NCBI GenBank assembly: GCA_031278295.1
Contig: JAITKQ010000085.1
Location: 1 to 8,571 of the forward strand
DNA: 8,571 nt
Direction: 5' to 3'
From: Spirochaetaceae bacterium
GTDB taxonomy: Bacteria; Spirochaetota; Spirochaetia; Treponematales; Breznakiellaceae
A program made the position numbers and the translations under genes. The notes under the pieces are model-generated. The model did not search any database and was not told where the DNA came from. It saw only the letters and a list, made by a program, of their open reading frames with translations. Shown here in pieces: positions 1 to 5,592 of the stretch; the stretch's first letter is position 1, and the number at the start of each line of letters is the position of its first letter.

Positions 1-8
1 ATTTGAAT

Positions 9-24
9 GTGGGCAAAAGCCCAC
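9..24. repeat. Short perfect hairpin
   Basis: GTGGGC, an AAAA loop, then GCCCAC form a perfect 6-bp stem. No T-tract follows on the + strand, and on the minus strand the following bases are ATTCAAAT, so it is not a standard intrinsic terminator. It is the first of three hairpins packed into the first 111 bases. Its function is unknown. Confidence 0.6.
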
Positions 25-43
25 GGGTTCTTGAACAAGTCTT

Positions 44-72
44 GCAAAATGCAAAGCATTTTGCCTTTTTTT
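44..72 (+). terminator. Rho-independent terminator of an upstream + strand gene
   Basis: GCAAAATGC (44-52) pairs perfectly with GCATTTTGC (56-64) around an AAA loop, giving a 9-bp stem. After one C, seven T residues follow (66-72). This is the classical intrinsic-terminator layout on the + strand. No + strand gene is visible before it here, so it probably ends a gene just left of the window. The stem is AT-rich and therefore only moderately stable. Confidence 0.7.
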
Positions 73-79
73 CAGCGGA

Positions 80-111
80 AGTTGTTCAGAAACTGAGGTT
101 TCTGAACAACT
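80..111. repeat. Long perfect inverted repeat (14-bp arms)
   Basis: AGTTGTTCAGAAAC (80-93) is perfectly complementary to GTTTCTGAACAACT (98-111) around a TGAG loop. The stem is the longest perfect hairpin seen in the window. No T-run follows on either strand, so terminator function is not supported directly. It lies only 7 bases after the T-tract of the terminator at 44-72. It could be a mobile palindromic repeat, an RNA-stabilising hairpin or a transcript barrier for the minus strand. Confidence 0.75.
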
Positions 112-451
112 CTAATATCAAAAAATCGGCTTGATCCCGCCAAATTTAAAATATCCATACATTTGGCGAAAATATTTTTGTATAATTCCCCTAAAATTAT
201 TTCGCTGCGCATAGTCCCGAAAATAACGGGAAAACGATGTTTGAATAACGTGTGTCCATCGCCGGAAATGTATAATTGACGGATTCTTTCCGTATCCAAT
301 ATATTGCCGCCGCGTCCATACATACCCCGTTTGTATCTTTGCAATCAACGAACAAAGCATAAAGAATCCTAGTTTTGAACGCCGCTTTTGTCAATGGAAC
401 GAATCGCACGGGTAGCAGTTTTACATTTATAAAATTTTTTTCATGTAATTC
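112..451. other. AT-rich intergenic stretch with weak minus-strand open frames
   Basis: No gene can be supported here. The stretch is clearly more AT-rich than the neighbouring genes. Overlapping minus-strand frames are open: one over 72-344, whose first ATG-initiated version starts at 323, and one over 118-360. The 72-344 frame has a protein-like composition (for example FPVIFGTMRSEIILGELY), but it begins with TTG or a poorly positioned ATG, has no good Shine-Dalgarno sequence, and reads straight through the 80-111 hairpin. I recognise no family. It may be a remnant of a decayed gene or simply non-coding DNA. Confidence 0.35.
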
Positions 452-497
452 GGGCGCATTTCCGGCCCTGCCGGAAACCGGGCTTTGCGGGGTTCCG
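452..497 (+). repeat. 46-bp dispersed repeat, copy A
   Basis: The 46 bases here are identical to those at 5381-5426 in the same orientation. The element holds an internal hairpin: TTTCCGG (459-465), CCCTG loop, CCGGAAA (471-477). Copy A is followed by an extra hairpin module (501-520, GGCAA to TTGCC) that copy B lacks, after which both share CTCCATTC and TACGCG. This suggests modular, mosaic repeats. The unit is too short to encode a transposase. Confidence 0.85.
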
Positions 498-500
498 CGA

Positions 501-520
501 GGCAAGCCCCTTGGGTTGCC
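501..520. repeat. Imperfect hairpin module after copy A
   Basis: GGCAAGCCCC followed by TTGGGTTGCC folds with outer arms GGCAA/TTGCC and inner CCC/GGG, with one bulged G. It lies just inside the repeat cluster and is absent from the equivalent place after copy B at 5426. No T-tract follows it on the minus strand, so it is not a clear terminator for the carboxypeptidase operon. Confidence 0.5.
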
Positions 521-541
521 CCTCCATTCCCTTACGCGAAC

Positions 542-589
542 ACTTCGCGCGAACGCTTCGCGCGAACGCTTCGCGCGAACGCTTCGCGC
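542..589. repeat. 13-bp tandem palindromic array (about 3.7 units)
   Basis: Units are ACTTCGCGCGAAC (542-554), GCTTCGCGCGAAC (555-567), GCTTCGCGCGAAC (568-580) and a partial GCTTCGCGC (581-589). Each complete unit contains the perfect 10-bp palindrome TTCGCGCGAA. The array sits between the 3' end of the carboxypeptidase gene and repeat copy A. A + strand open frame passes through it but has no credible start or protein-like composition. Such arrays can change copy number by slippage. Confidence 0.85.
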
Positions 590-695
590 CTCTACAATCC
601 CTTGCGCGTTTCGTACACGACGCTTTTTCGGCAGTGATAGACCGGTAAATGTAGAATTACTATCGCGCAGGGCTGGAATGCGATTCTATATTCGT

Positions 696-1985
696 TCACC
701 GCCGCCCCGTCAGATTCAAAAAAAACAGAAGGATAGAATCCCACAGGCGTTTCAGCGGCTTACCGGCGGCAACTTCTTCCGAGGTCAGCAGTTCGGCATC
801 CGCTATTTTTTCACCGCCGTCGTAAAACGTGATGAAACCGGCCGGGAAGCCGGCAGGCAGCGGCGCTGTCAGATCGCCGACGTTGATTTCACAGCGGAAA
901 CTGTCATCCCGGTCGGCAAGGACGGTTAAGGCGCGCGCGCTTTCAGGTACTACAAGCGGCACACGGTTTAGAGCGCCCTTCCAGACTCTTGCCGGTGGAA
1001 TTGCCGGAATTTGAGGCCGTACCGTTTTGAAGTTTTTAAAAGCCCACGTCAAAAGCGCCTCGCCGTCCGCGTCCCGCGCATGCACCCCCCACCGTGCACC
1101 CAGCGAGGCCGGAACGCCGAGTATCACGGCGATAAAGCGTGTACCGTTTCGTTCGGCGGTCAGCGCCATGTTGTAGCCGGACTCGTCGATATAGCCTGTT
1201 TTGAGGCCGTCAACCCCCTCAAATGAGTAAAGCAGGTTGATATGGTTGTCCTGCACTATCGTCCGCACCCTGTCCTGCATGGACGGACGCAGATTCGATG
1301 CCTTTGGGTATGCAAACTGCGCTACCGAATGGTATCTTTTCAGATTTTCAGGGTACATACGCAGGTATTGACGGCAAAATACCGCAAAATCCCGCGCAGT
1401 CGTGATGTTTTCTTCAGAAATTCCGGATGGTTCGACAAAAATCGTGTCATTCATGCCGATCTTCGCCGCTTCCCGGTTCATCATCCTGGCAAAAGCCTCG
1501 GTTGTGGGGGAAAAATTGAGCGCAACGGCGATCGCGGCGTCGTTGCCGGACGGAATCGCCATCCCCAAAAACAGTTCGTCCAAGCTAACTATCTGCCCCT
1601 GCGCGAGGAACATCAGGCTGGAACGGGGCGGCTGATTCACGGCCCAGCTCTGCACGGGTAGCTTGACCGGCTCGTCAAGGGACATTCCCCGCTTCTCCGC
1701 CTCCCTCCCGGCAACGTACATCGTCATCAGCTTTGTCAAACTTGCCGGGGGAATTTTTTCGTCCGCGTTTTTTTCAAACAGCACCATGCCTGTTGCGGCG
1801 TCCATCAGGGCCGCGGAGCGGGCCGTCAGTTCCGGTACTTCGTTTAACGGATCAAGGCCCTGAATCCCCGTCGCGCTTAGCGCAAAAATAAAAGTGGCAA
1901 TGAAGCGCCCCGACGCGGAGTCGCAAACAAGTTTGCGGCAGGGTAGCGGACCCCGCTTGCGGATAAAAACCTGAATCTTCCTCAC
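696..1985 (-). CDS. Serine-type D-Ala-D-Ala carboxypeptidase (PBP5/DacF-like, peptidase S11)
   Basis: This protein of 429 residues removes the terminal D-alanine from peptidoglycan pentapeptides on the outer face of the cytoplasmic membrane. All three active-site motifs are present and in order: SLTK (82-85, nucleophile Ser82), SGN (146-148) and KTG (262-264). A C-terminal beta-rich domain of the PBP5_C type covers about 324-412. The end, from about 414 (LWDSILLFFLN), is a hydrophobic or amphipathic anchor as in PBP5. A signal peptide has its hydrophobic core at about 28-39 (RFIATFIFALSA), preceded by an unusually long basic N-region encoded by palindromic DNA. The start is GTG, and its GTGA overlaps the glgA stop, so translation is probably coupled; no Shine-Dalgarno is evident. 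A downstream start such as the TTG at residue 19 cannot be excluded. It is the last gene of the operon. Family assignment is firm; the exact paralogue (dacA, dacF) is not decidable. Confidence 0.93.
   Translation of the reverse strand: MRKIQVFIRKRGPLPCRKLVCDSASGRFIATFIFALSATGIQGLDPLNEVPELTARSAALMDAATGMVLFEKNADEKIPPASLTKLMTMYVAGREAEKRGMSLDEPVKLPVQSWAVNQPPRSSLMFLAQGQIVSLDELFLGMAIPSGNDAAIAVALNFSPTTEAFARMMNREAAKIGMNDTIFVEPSGISEENITTARDFAVFCRQYLRMYPENLKRYHSVAQFAYPKASNLRPSMQDRVRTIVQDNHINLLYSFEGVDGLKTGYIDESGYNMALTAERNGTRFIAVILGVPASLGARWGVHARDADGEALLTWAFKNFKTVRPQIPAIPPARVWKGALNRVPLVVPESARALTVLADRDDSFRCEINVGDLTAPLPAGFPAGFITFYDGGEKIADAELLTSEEVAAGKPLKRLWDSILLFFLNLTGRR
1907..1962 (-). repeat. Palindrome-rich segment inside the carboxypeptidase signal-peptide codons
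   Basis: Several short inverted repeats follow one another here. They are CGAC/GTCG (1911-1914 and 1920-1923), CGCAAAC/GTTTGCG (1922-1928 and 1931-1937), GCGG/CCGC (1946-1956) and CCGC/GCGG (1953-1962). On the minus strand the segment also carries GTCCGCTAC, shared with the two intergenic 122-bp repeats. It encodes roughly residues 8-26 of the carboxypeptidase, a charged stretch before the hydrophobic core. This resembles a palindromic repeat inserted in frame, but that is an inference from one copy. Confidence 0.5.
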
Positions 1986-3457
1986 CGTGCGGCGCGCGCT
2001 TCCCTGTACATTTCGATATACTTGCCGGCGGACAGCGTCCAGGAAAAATTCTGTTTCATGCCGCGAAGCCGCATCTTTTCAATGTGTTCCGTCCTGTTGT
2101 AATAGGCCCAAACCGCCCAGCCGACCGTGTTGTAAATCGCCTGCGGGGTCAGATCGTCAAACATAAACCCGGTTCCGCCGCCGCTCCCCTCGTCGTAATT
2201 TTGAACGGTATCCACAAGGCCGCCCGTGCGCCGCACAACCGGCAGCGTACCGTAGACAAGGGAATACATCTGATTCAGACCGCAGGGTTCGTAGCGGGAA
2301 GGCATCAAAAAGAAGTCGCTGCCCGCCACGACAAGGTGGCCAAGTTTCTCGTTGTGGCCCACCAGCGCCCTGAAGTTCGGCAGCCGCTCCGACAGGCCGG
2401 CTATTTCGCGCTCGCACCAGGTCTCGCCCGTACCGATCAGCACAAACTGGATGTTCATGTCGCGACAGATGGAAAAGGCCGAGCCGTAGCAGGGGCCAAA
2501 CAGTTCGCCTATCCCCTTCTGCTCCGAAAGCCGCGTTACCATACCGATAAGCGGTACGCCGGGGTCCACCGGCAGGCCGAAATGTTTTTGTAGCGCCTCT
2601 TTTGCCGCCGCCTTGCCGGCCATGTCCCCGGCGGAATACGGCTTTGGGATAAATTTGTCTTTCGCGGGATTCCATACATCGGTGTCTACACCGTTCAGTA
2701 TCCCCCGGTAATCGGCGCCCCGGTAACGTAAGGGCCCGTCAAGGCGGAAACCGTGCGCCTGCATCCTCGTCTCCTCGCGGTACGTTTCCGAAACCGTGTT
2801 CAGCCGGTCGGCGGAATAGATGCCGGCCTTGAGCATATTCATCATCCCCCAGTCCTCAAAGCCGCCCTCGTAAAACAGATTCCAGTCCAGGCCGGTATAG
2901 TGGAAGTTATCTTTGTGGTAGATGCCCTGGTAGCCAAGGTTGTGGATCGTCAGGATCGAGACGGTGTCCGCGAAAGGCCCCTCACAGAGGCCGTATTTCA
3001 GGTAGACCGGCGCAAGGGCCGCCGGCCAGTCGTGGGCGTGGATCACGTCCGGGTACCAGCCGGCCTTGTTGCAAAACTGAAAAACAGCGCGGGAAAAAAA
3101 TGTAAACCGGCGCGGGTTGTCGGCGTAATCCTCGTTAAACTCGTTGGCGTAGATGCCGTCCCGCCCAAAAAATATTTCGTGGTCGATAAAAAAGACTTCG
3201 ACGGGGTTTTCCTTGGATGAACCGGGCATCACCGTCCTGTAAACCGCGCACCACTCCTCCAGCCCGCCCATCCTTACGCCCATTTCGCCCTCAAGCTGCG
3301 TAAGTTTCGCCCGATCTATACGCCAGTATCGGGGTAGTATTACCTTTACCTCGTTTCCCGCTTTGGCAGCCGCGAGGGACAGGGCCGAGACCGCATCCGC
3401 CAGCCCGCCTGTCTTAGCGAAGGGTACGGCCTCGCTTGTCACCATCAGTATTTTCAT
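1982..3457 (-). CDS. glgA: Glycogen (starch) synthase, ADP-glucose type, GT5 family
   Basis: GlgA transfers glucose from ADP-glucose to the non-reducing end of an alpha-1,4-glucan in the cytoplasm. The 491 residues match the usual family length of about 475-490. The N-terminal Rossmann domain carries KTGGL (15-19, the ADP-glucose-binding loop), HAHDWP (140-145) and IHNLGYQG (171-178). The C-terminal GT-B domain carries RLSEQKG (309-315, with the conserved Arg and Lys), EPCGL (390-394, conserved Glu) and TGGL (411-414). The ATG start overlaps the stop of the ACT gene as TGATG, and GGAG lies 8 nt upstream within that gene, so the start is well fixed. Its own stop overlaps the carboxypeptidase start. 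No glgB, glgC or glgP is in the window, so its glycogen partners must be elsewhere. Confidence 0.97.
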   Translation of the reverse strand: MKILMVTSEAVPFAKTGGLADAVSALSLAAAKAGNEVKVILPRYWRIDRAKLTQLEGEMGVRMGGLEEWCAVYRTVMPGSSKENPVEVFFIDHEIFFGRDGIYANEFNEDYADNPRRFTFFSRAVFQFCNKAGWYPDVIHAHDWPAALAPVYLKYGLCEGPFADTVSILTIHNLGYQGIYHKDNFHYTGLDWNLFYEGGFEDWGMMNMLKAGIYSADRLNTVSETYREETRMQAHGFRLDGPLRYRGADYRGILNGVDTDVWNPAKDKFIPKPYSAGDMAGKAAAKEALQKHFGLPVDPGVPLIGMVTRLSEQKGIGELFGPCYGSAFSICRDMNIQFVLIGTGETWCEREIAGLSERLPNFRALVGHNEKLGHLVVAGSDFFLMPSRYEPCGLNQMYSLVYGTLPVVRRTGGLVDTVQNYDEGSGGGTGFMFDDLTPQAIYNTVGWAVWAYYNRTEHIEKMRLRGMKQNFSWTLSAGKYIEMYREARAAR

Positions 3458-3873
3458 CAGAAGCGCTCCAGCAACGTAATCCCGTTTTCCTTTATTATTT
3501 TGAGGCCGGCCTCGAAGTCGCTCAGCTTGAATATAACCGCCGCCCGACCTTCCCGACCCTCAAGCGATGCGTACAGGTACTCGATGTTTACGTCTGTACC
3601 GCGAAAAAGTTTCATCAACTCCGCCAACGAGCCGGGGACATCCCTGATTTCTACCCCAAGCACATCGTTTTCTCGGGTGGTAAACCCCGCATCCGTCAAT
3701 GCGCCCAGCGCATCATCCTGCCGGTCAACGATTATCCGCAAAATGCCGAATTCGGCGGTATCCGCTATGCTGATCGCACGCAGGTTTATCCCCGCGTCCG
3801 CCAGACAGCCGGTTACTTCGGCAAGACGGCCCGCATTGTTCTCCAAAAATACCGATATTTGTTTGATTCCCAT
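3457..3873 (-). CDS. Tandem ACT-domain protein (COG4747-like amino-acid-binding regulator)
   Basis: The 138-residue protein consists almost only of two ACT domains: one at about 4-66 (SVFLENNAGRLAEVTGCLADAGINL) and one at about 72-136 (VLGVEIRDVPGSLAELMKLF). Each shows the ACT pattern of a beta strand, a glycine-containing turn (NNAGRL, DVPGSL), and a helix. There is no catalytic domain, so it is probably a stand-alone sensor of an amino acid or related ligand. It starts 8 nt after the paaK stop. AGGGGG (3878-3883), overlapping that stop, lies 4 nt before the ATG. Genes of this type are known next to paaK in many anaerobes and archaea, often with indolepyruvate ferredoxin oxidoreductase genes. 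A role in aryl-acid or aromatic amino-acid metabolism is thus inferred. The ligand is unknown. Confidence 0.88.
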   Translation of the reverse strand: MGIKQISVFLENNAGRLAEVTGCLADAGINLRAISIADTAEFGILRIIVDRQDDALGALTDAGFTTRENDVLGVEIRDVPGSLAELMKLFRGTDVNIEYLYASLEGREGRAAVIFKLSDFEAGLKIIKENGITLLERF

Positions 3874-3881
3874 ACAGCCCC

Positions 3882-5183
3882 CTAAATTTTCCTGTTATCG
3901 ATGACCCGTTTTGCCTTCCCAATCGAACGTTCAATCGTTTTTGGCTCGACAAGTTTTACCTTTACGCTGATTTGCAACCTAGACTTCATTACATTGGCGA
4001 TTTTATCCCGTAAACTTTCAAGATTTCTGGTCTCATCGCTAAAAAATTCCTTCTTTACCTCAACCTGTAGCTCAATTTCATCAAGATGACTCTCCCCGCG
4101 GTTCAGAATTATCAGGTACTGGGGCTCCGTCCCCTCAATTTCGATCAGGGCCTGCTCGATCTGGCTTGGGAATACGTTCACGCCGCGTACAATCAGCATA
4201 TCGTCCGTCCGTCCGAAAAGCCTGTGCATACGTACAGTCGTCCTGCCGCAGGAACAGGGCCCGGCAAGCAGGAATGTAACATCCCGCGTACGGTAACGGA
4301 GTAGCGGCGTCCCTTCCTTGGTAAGCGTGGTGAAGACCAACTCGCCCTTTTCGCCGTGCGGCAACGGCTCGCCCGTGTCCGGATCTATTATTTCGGGGTA
4401 AAACAGGTCCTCGTTGATATGCAGGCCGTCCTGCGCGGAACATTCGAAAGCTACGCCCGGCCCTATGATTTCGGTAAGCCCGTATATGTCGTAAGCCTTC
4501 ATCCCAAAACGTTCCTCAATCTCACGCCGCATATTTTCGCTCCAAGGCTCCGCACCGAAACAACCTTTGTTTACCGGCAGCTTCCTCAGATCTATGCCGG
4601 CATCCACCGCCTCCTCCGCCATGTACAGCGCGTAGGACGGTGTACAGGTCAGGATTGTCGAACCGAAAGCCTGCATCACCTGAAGCTGCCGCGCCGTATT
4701 GCCGGACGACATGGGAATCACGTTGGCACCCAGGTACTTCGCACCGTAATGGGCGCCCAGCCCGCCTGTAAAAAGCCCGTAGCCGTAACAGTTCTGCACG
4801 GTATCGTTTTTGGTTCCGCCCGCCCCGGCAAGGGTCCGCGCCATGCTCTCCCCCCAAATGTCTATGTCCCTTCGGGTGTAGGCGTCCACAACCGGTGTCC
4901 CTGTGGTCCCGCTGGACATGTGTATCTCCTCAATCTGGGATGCCGGACAGGCCAAAAGACCGTAAGGAAAGGTGTCGCGCAGGTCGTCCTTGGTGGTGAA
5001 GGGTAGCCTGGCTATATCCGAAAGCGTTTTTATGCCGTCCGGCGAAACTCCGAGCGCGTCCATCTTTTCCCGGTAGAAAGTGACATCGTTGTACAGTTTT
5101 TCCACGAGGTTCTTGAGACGCGCAAACTGTAGTTTACGCCTGGCTTCCGTCTCCATCGCCTCGTATTCCGGGTTAAAAATCAT
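3882..5183 (-). CDS. paaK: Phenylacetate-CoA ligase (AMP-forming)
   Basis: This 433-residue enzyme activates phenylacetate or a related aryl acid to its CoA thioester through an acyl-adenylate. Adenylate-forming motifs appear in order: SSGTTGTP (90-97, ATP-binding loop), YGLTE (234-238), RYRTRD (296-301), GRTDDMLIVRGVNVFPSQIE (324-343), and GKAKRV near the C-terminus (422-427) with the candidate catalytic Lys. A CSC pair (310-312) lies in the usual place for this family. A longer frame opens at 5207, but that ATG overlaps the -10 box; the ATG at 5183 has AAGGAGGG 4 nt upstream, so 5183 is chosen. First gene of the operon. In anaerobes such enzymes often work in reverse or together with indolepyruvate ferredoxin oxidoreductase during aromatic amino-acid use. 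The exact substrate (phenylacetate, indoleacetate or other) cannot be read from the sequence. Confidence 0.95.
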   Translation of the reverse strand: MIFNPEYEAMETEARRKLQFARLKNLVEKLYNDVTFYREKMDALGVSPDGIKTLSDIARLPFTTKDDLRDTFPYGLLACPASQIEEIHMSSGTTGTPVVDAYTRRDIDIWGESMARTLAGAGGTKNDTVQNCYGYGLFTGGLGAHYGAKYLGANVIPMSSGNTARQLQVMQAFGSTILTCTPSYALYMAEEAVDAGIDLRKLPVNKGCFGAEPWSENMRREIEERFGMKAYDIYGLTEIIGPGVAFECSAQDGLHINEDLFYPEIIDPDTGEPLPHGEKGELVFTTLTKEGTPLLRYRTRDVTFLLAGPCSCGRTTVRMHRLFGRTDDMLIVRGVNVFPSQIEQALIEIEGTEPQYLIILNRGESHLDEIELQVEVKKEFFSDETRNLESLRDKIANVMKSRLQISVKVKLVEPKTIERSIGKAKRVIDNRKI

Positions 5184-5187
5184 AAAG

Positions 5188-5195
5188 CCCTCCTT
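5188..5195 (-). promoter_or_regulatory. Strong Shine-Dalgarno of paaK
   Basis: On the minus strand AAGGAGGG precedes the ATG at 5183 by 4 nt. It fixes the paaK start at 5183 rather than at the upstream in-frame ATG at 5207, which has no such site. Confidence 0.85.
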
Positions 5196-5205
5196 ATGGT
5201 AGTTC

Positions 5206-5234
5206 ATTATGTACCGTTAAGCGGCAAAAAGCAA
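5206..5234 (-). promoter_or_regulatory. Predicted sigma-70-type promoter for the paaK operon
   Basis: Read on the minus strand, TTGCTT (5229-5234) is followed after exactly 17 nt by CATAAT (5206-5211). The -10 box matches TATAAT at five of six positions and the -35 at three of six. Transcription would begin near 5199, leaving a short leader of about 15 nt that still includes the Shine-Dalgarno sequence. The promoter lies just outside the repeat cluster. This is a pattern match only. Confidence 0.55.
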
Positions 5235-5240
5235 GTCCGC

Positions 5241-5264
5241 CCCGCCAGCCCGCCAGCCCGCCAG
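5241..5264. repeat. Three tandem CCCGCCAG units
   Basis: CCCGCCAG occurs three times in succession (5241-5248, 5249-5256, 5257-5264). The last unit is also the first eight bases of the first 122-bp repeat; only one unit precedes the rest of that repeat in the second copy at 5448. This looks like a local expansion of the left end of the repeat. It sits a few bases upstream of the predicted -35 box of paaK. Confidence 0.85.
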
Positions 5265-5378
5265 CGGGTTTAAAGTCCGCTACGCGGTAGCGTCCCGAAG
5301 GCGGGTTTTACGCCGGCCATCGGGTCCGAAGGGGGCGGCTCGCATACGTGGCTGTAGGCGAGGGTTGATTTGATGTTT
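5257..5378 (+). repeat. 122-bp direct repeat, copy 1
   Basis: This segment aligns along its whole length with 5448-5569, with roughly ten differences including compensating single-base indels. Nested inverted arms are visible: CCCGCC (5257-5262) with GGCGGG (5300-5305) outside, and CGCTAC (5278-5283) with GTAGCG (5287-5292) around a GCG loop inside. The first 48 bases are identical in both copies and differences cluster to the right. It codes for nothing credible. The two copies flank the 46-bp repeat copy B. Confidence 0.88.
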
Positions 5379-5380
5379 TT

Positions 5381-5426
5381 GGGCGCATTTCCGGCCCTGC
5401 CGGAAACCGGGCTTTGCGGGGTTCCG
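5381..5426 (+). repeat. 46-bp dispersed repeat, copy B
   Basis: This is identical to 452-497 over all 46 bases and in the same orientation, 4929 bp away. The internal TTTCCGG/CCGGAAA hairpin is at 5388-5394 and 5400-5406. It lies in the gap between the two 122-bp copies. Together, copies A and B bracket the whole paaK-ACT-glgA-carboxypeptidase operon. Confidence 0.88.
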
Positions 5427-5447
5427 CTCCGCTCCATTCGCTACGCG

Positions 5448-5569
5448 CCCGCCAGCGGGTTTAAAGTCCGCTACGCGGTAGCGTCCCGAAGGCGGGCTTT
5501 ACGCCGTGCCCTCGGGTCCGAAGGGGGCGCTTGCATACGCGGCTGTAGGCGGGGGGTGGTTTGATGTTT
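5448..5569 (+). repeat. 122-bp direct repeat, copy 2
   Basis: Second copy of the element at 5257-5378, offset by 191 bp. The nested arms are conserved (CCCGCC 5448-5453 with GGCGGG 5491-5496; CGCTAC 5469-5474 with GTAGCG 5478-5483). It ends 23 bases before the chosen cdaA start. An open frame in phase with cdaA begins inside it at 5506, but because that stretch is repeat DNA the extension is unlikely to be translated. No clear cdaA promoter is seen in or after it. Confidence 0.88.
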
Positions 5570-5592
5570 CAGACACCTTAACTCAAACCGGG

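Noticed and set aside
181..186. TATAAT on the + strand as a promoter (also at 271-276)
   Set aside because: No -35-like hexamer at 16-18 nt and no + strand gene follows; such motifs are expected in AT-rich DNA.
459..477. Repeat hairpin as terminator of the minus-strand operon
   Set aside because: On the minus strand it is followed by TGCGCCCG, not a T-tract.
375..929. Long + strand open frame covering repeat copy A, the 13-bp array and the carboxypeptidase 3' end
   Set aside because: It is antisense to a firm gene for much of its length, is driven by GC-rich repeats, is Arg-rich and has no credible ribosome-binding site.
5184..5207. Eight-residue upstream extension of paaK
   Set aside because: The ATG at 5207 overlaps the predicted -10 box, while the ATG at 5183 has an excellent Shine-Dalgarno sequence.
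5370..5564. Short + strand open frame across the repeat cluster, sharing a peptide with the 375-929 frame
   Set aside because: The shared peptide simply reflects the 46-bp DNA repeat; composition and context are those of non-coding repeat DNA.
5241..5569. CRISPR array or integron-like attC sites
   Set aside because: There are only two long copies without regular spacers, and no cas genes, integrase or attC core sites.
5564..5581. Five-codon ORF after a GGGGGG run, as a possible cdaA leader peptide
   Set aside because: The G-run belongs to the repeat, the equivalent frame in copy 1 stays open, and no attenuator structure follows.
5506..5592. N-terminal extension of cdaA by 29 residues
   Set aside because: Most of it lies inside 122-bp repeat copy 2 and it has no family resemblance; the start is placed after the repeat.
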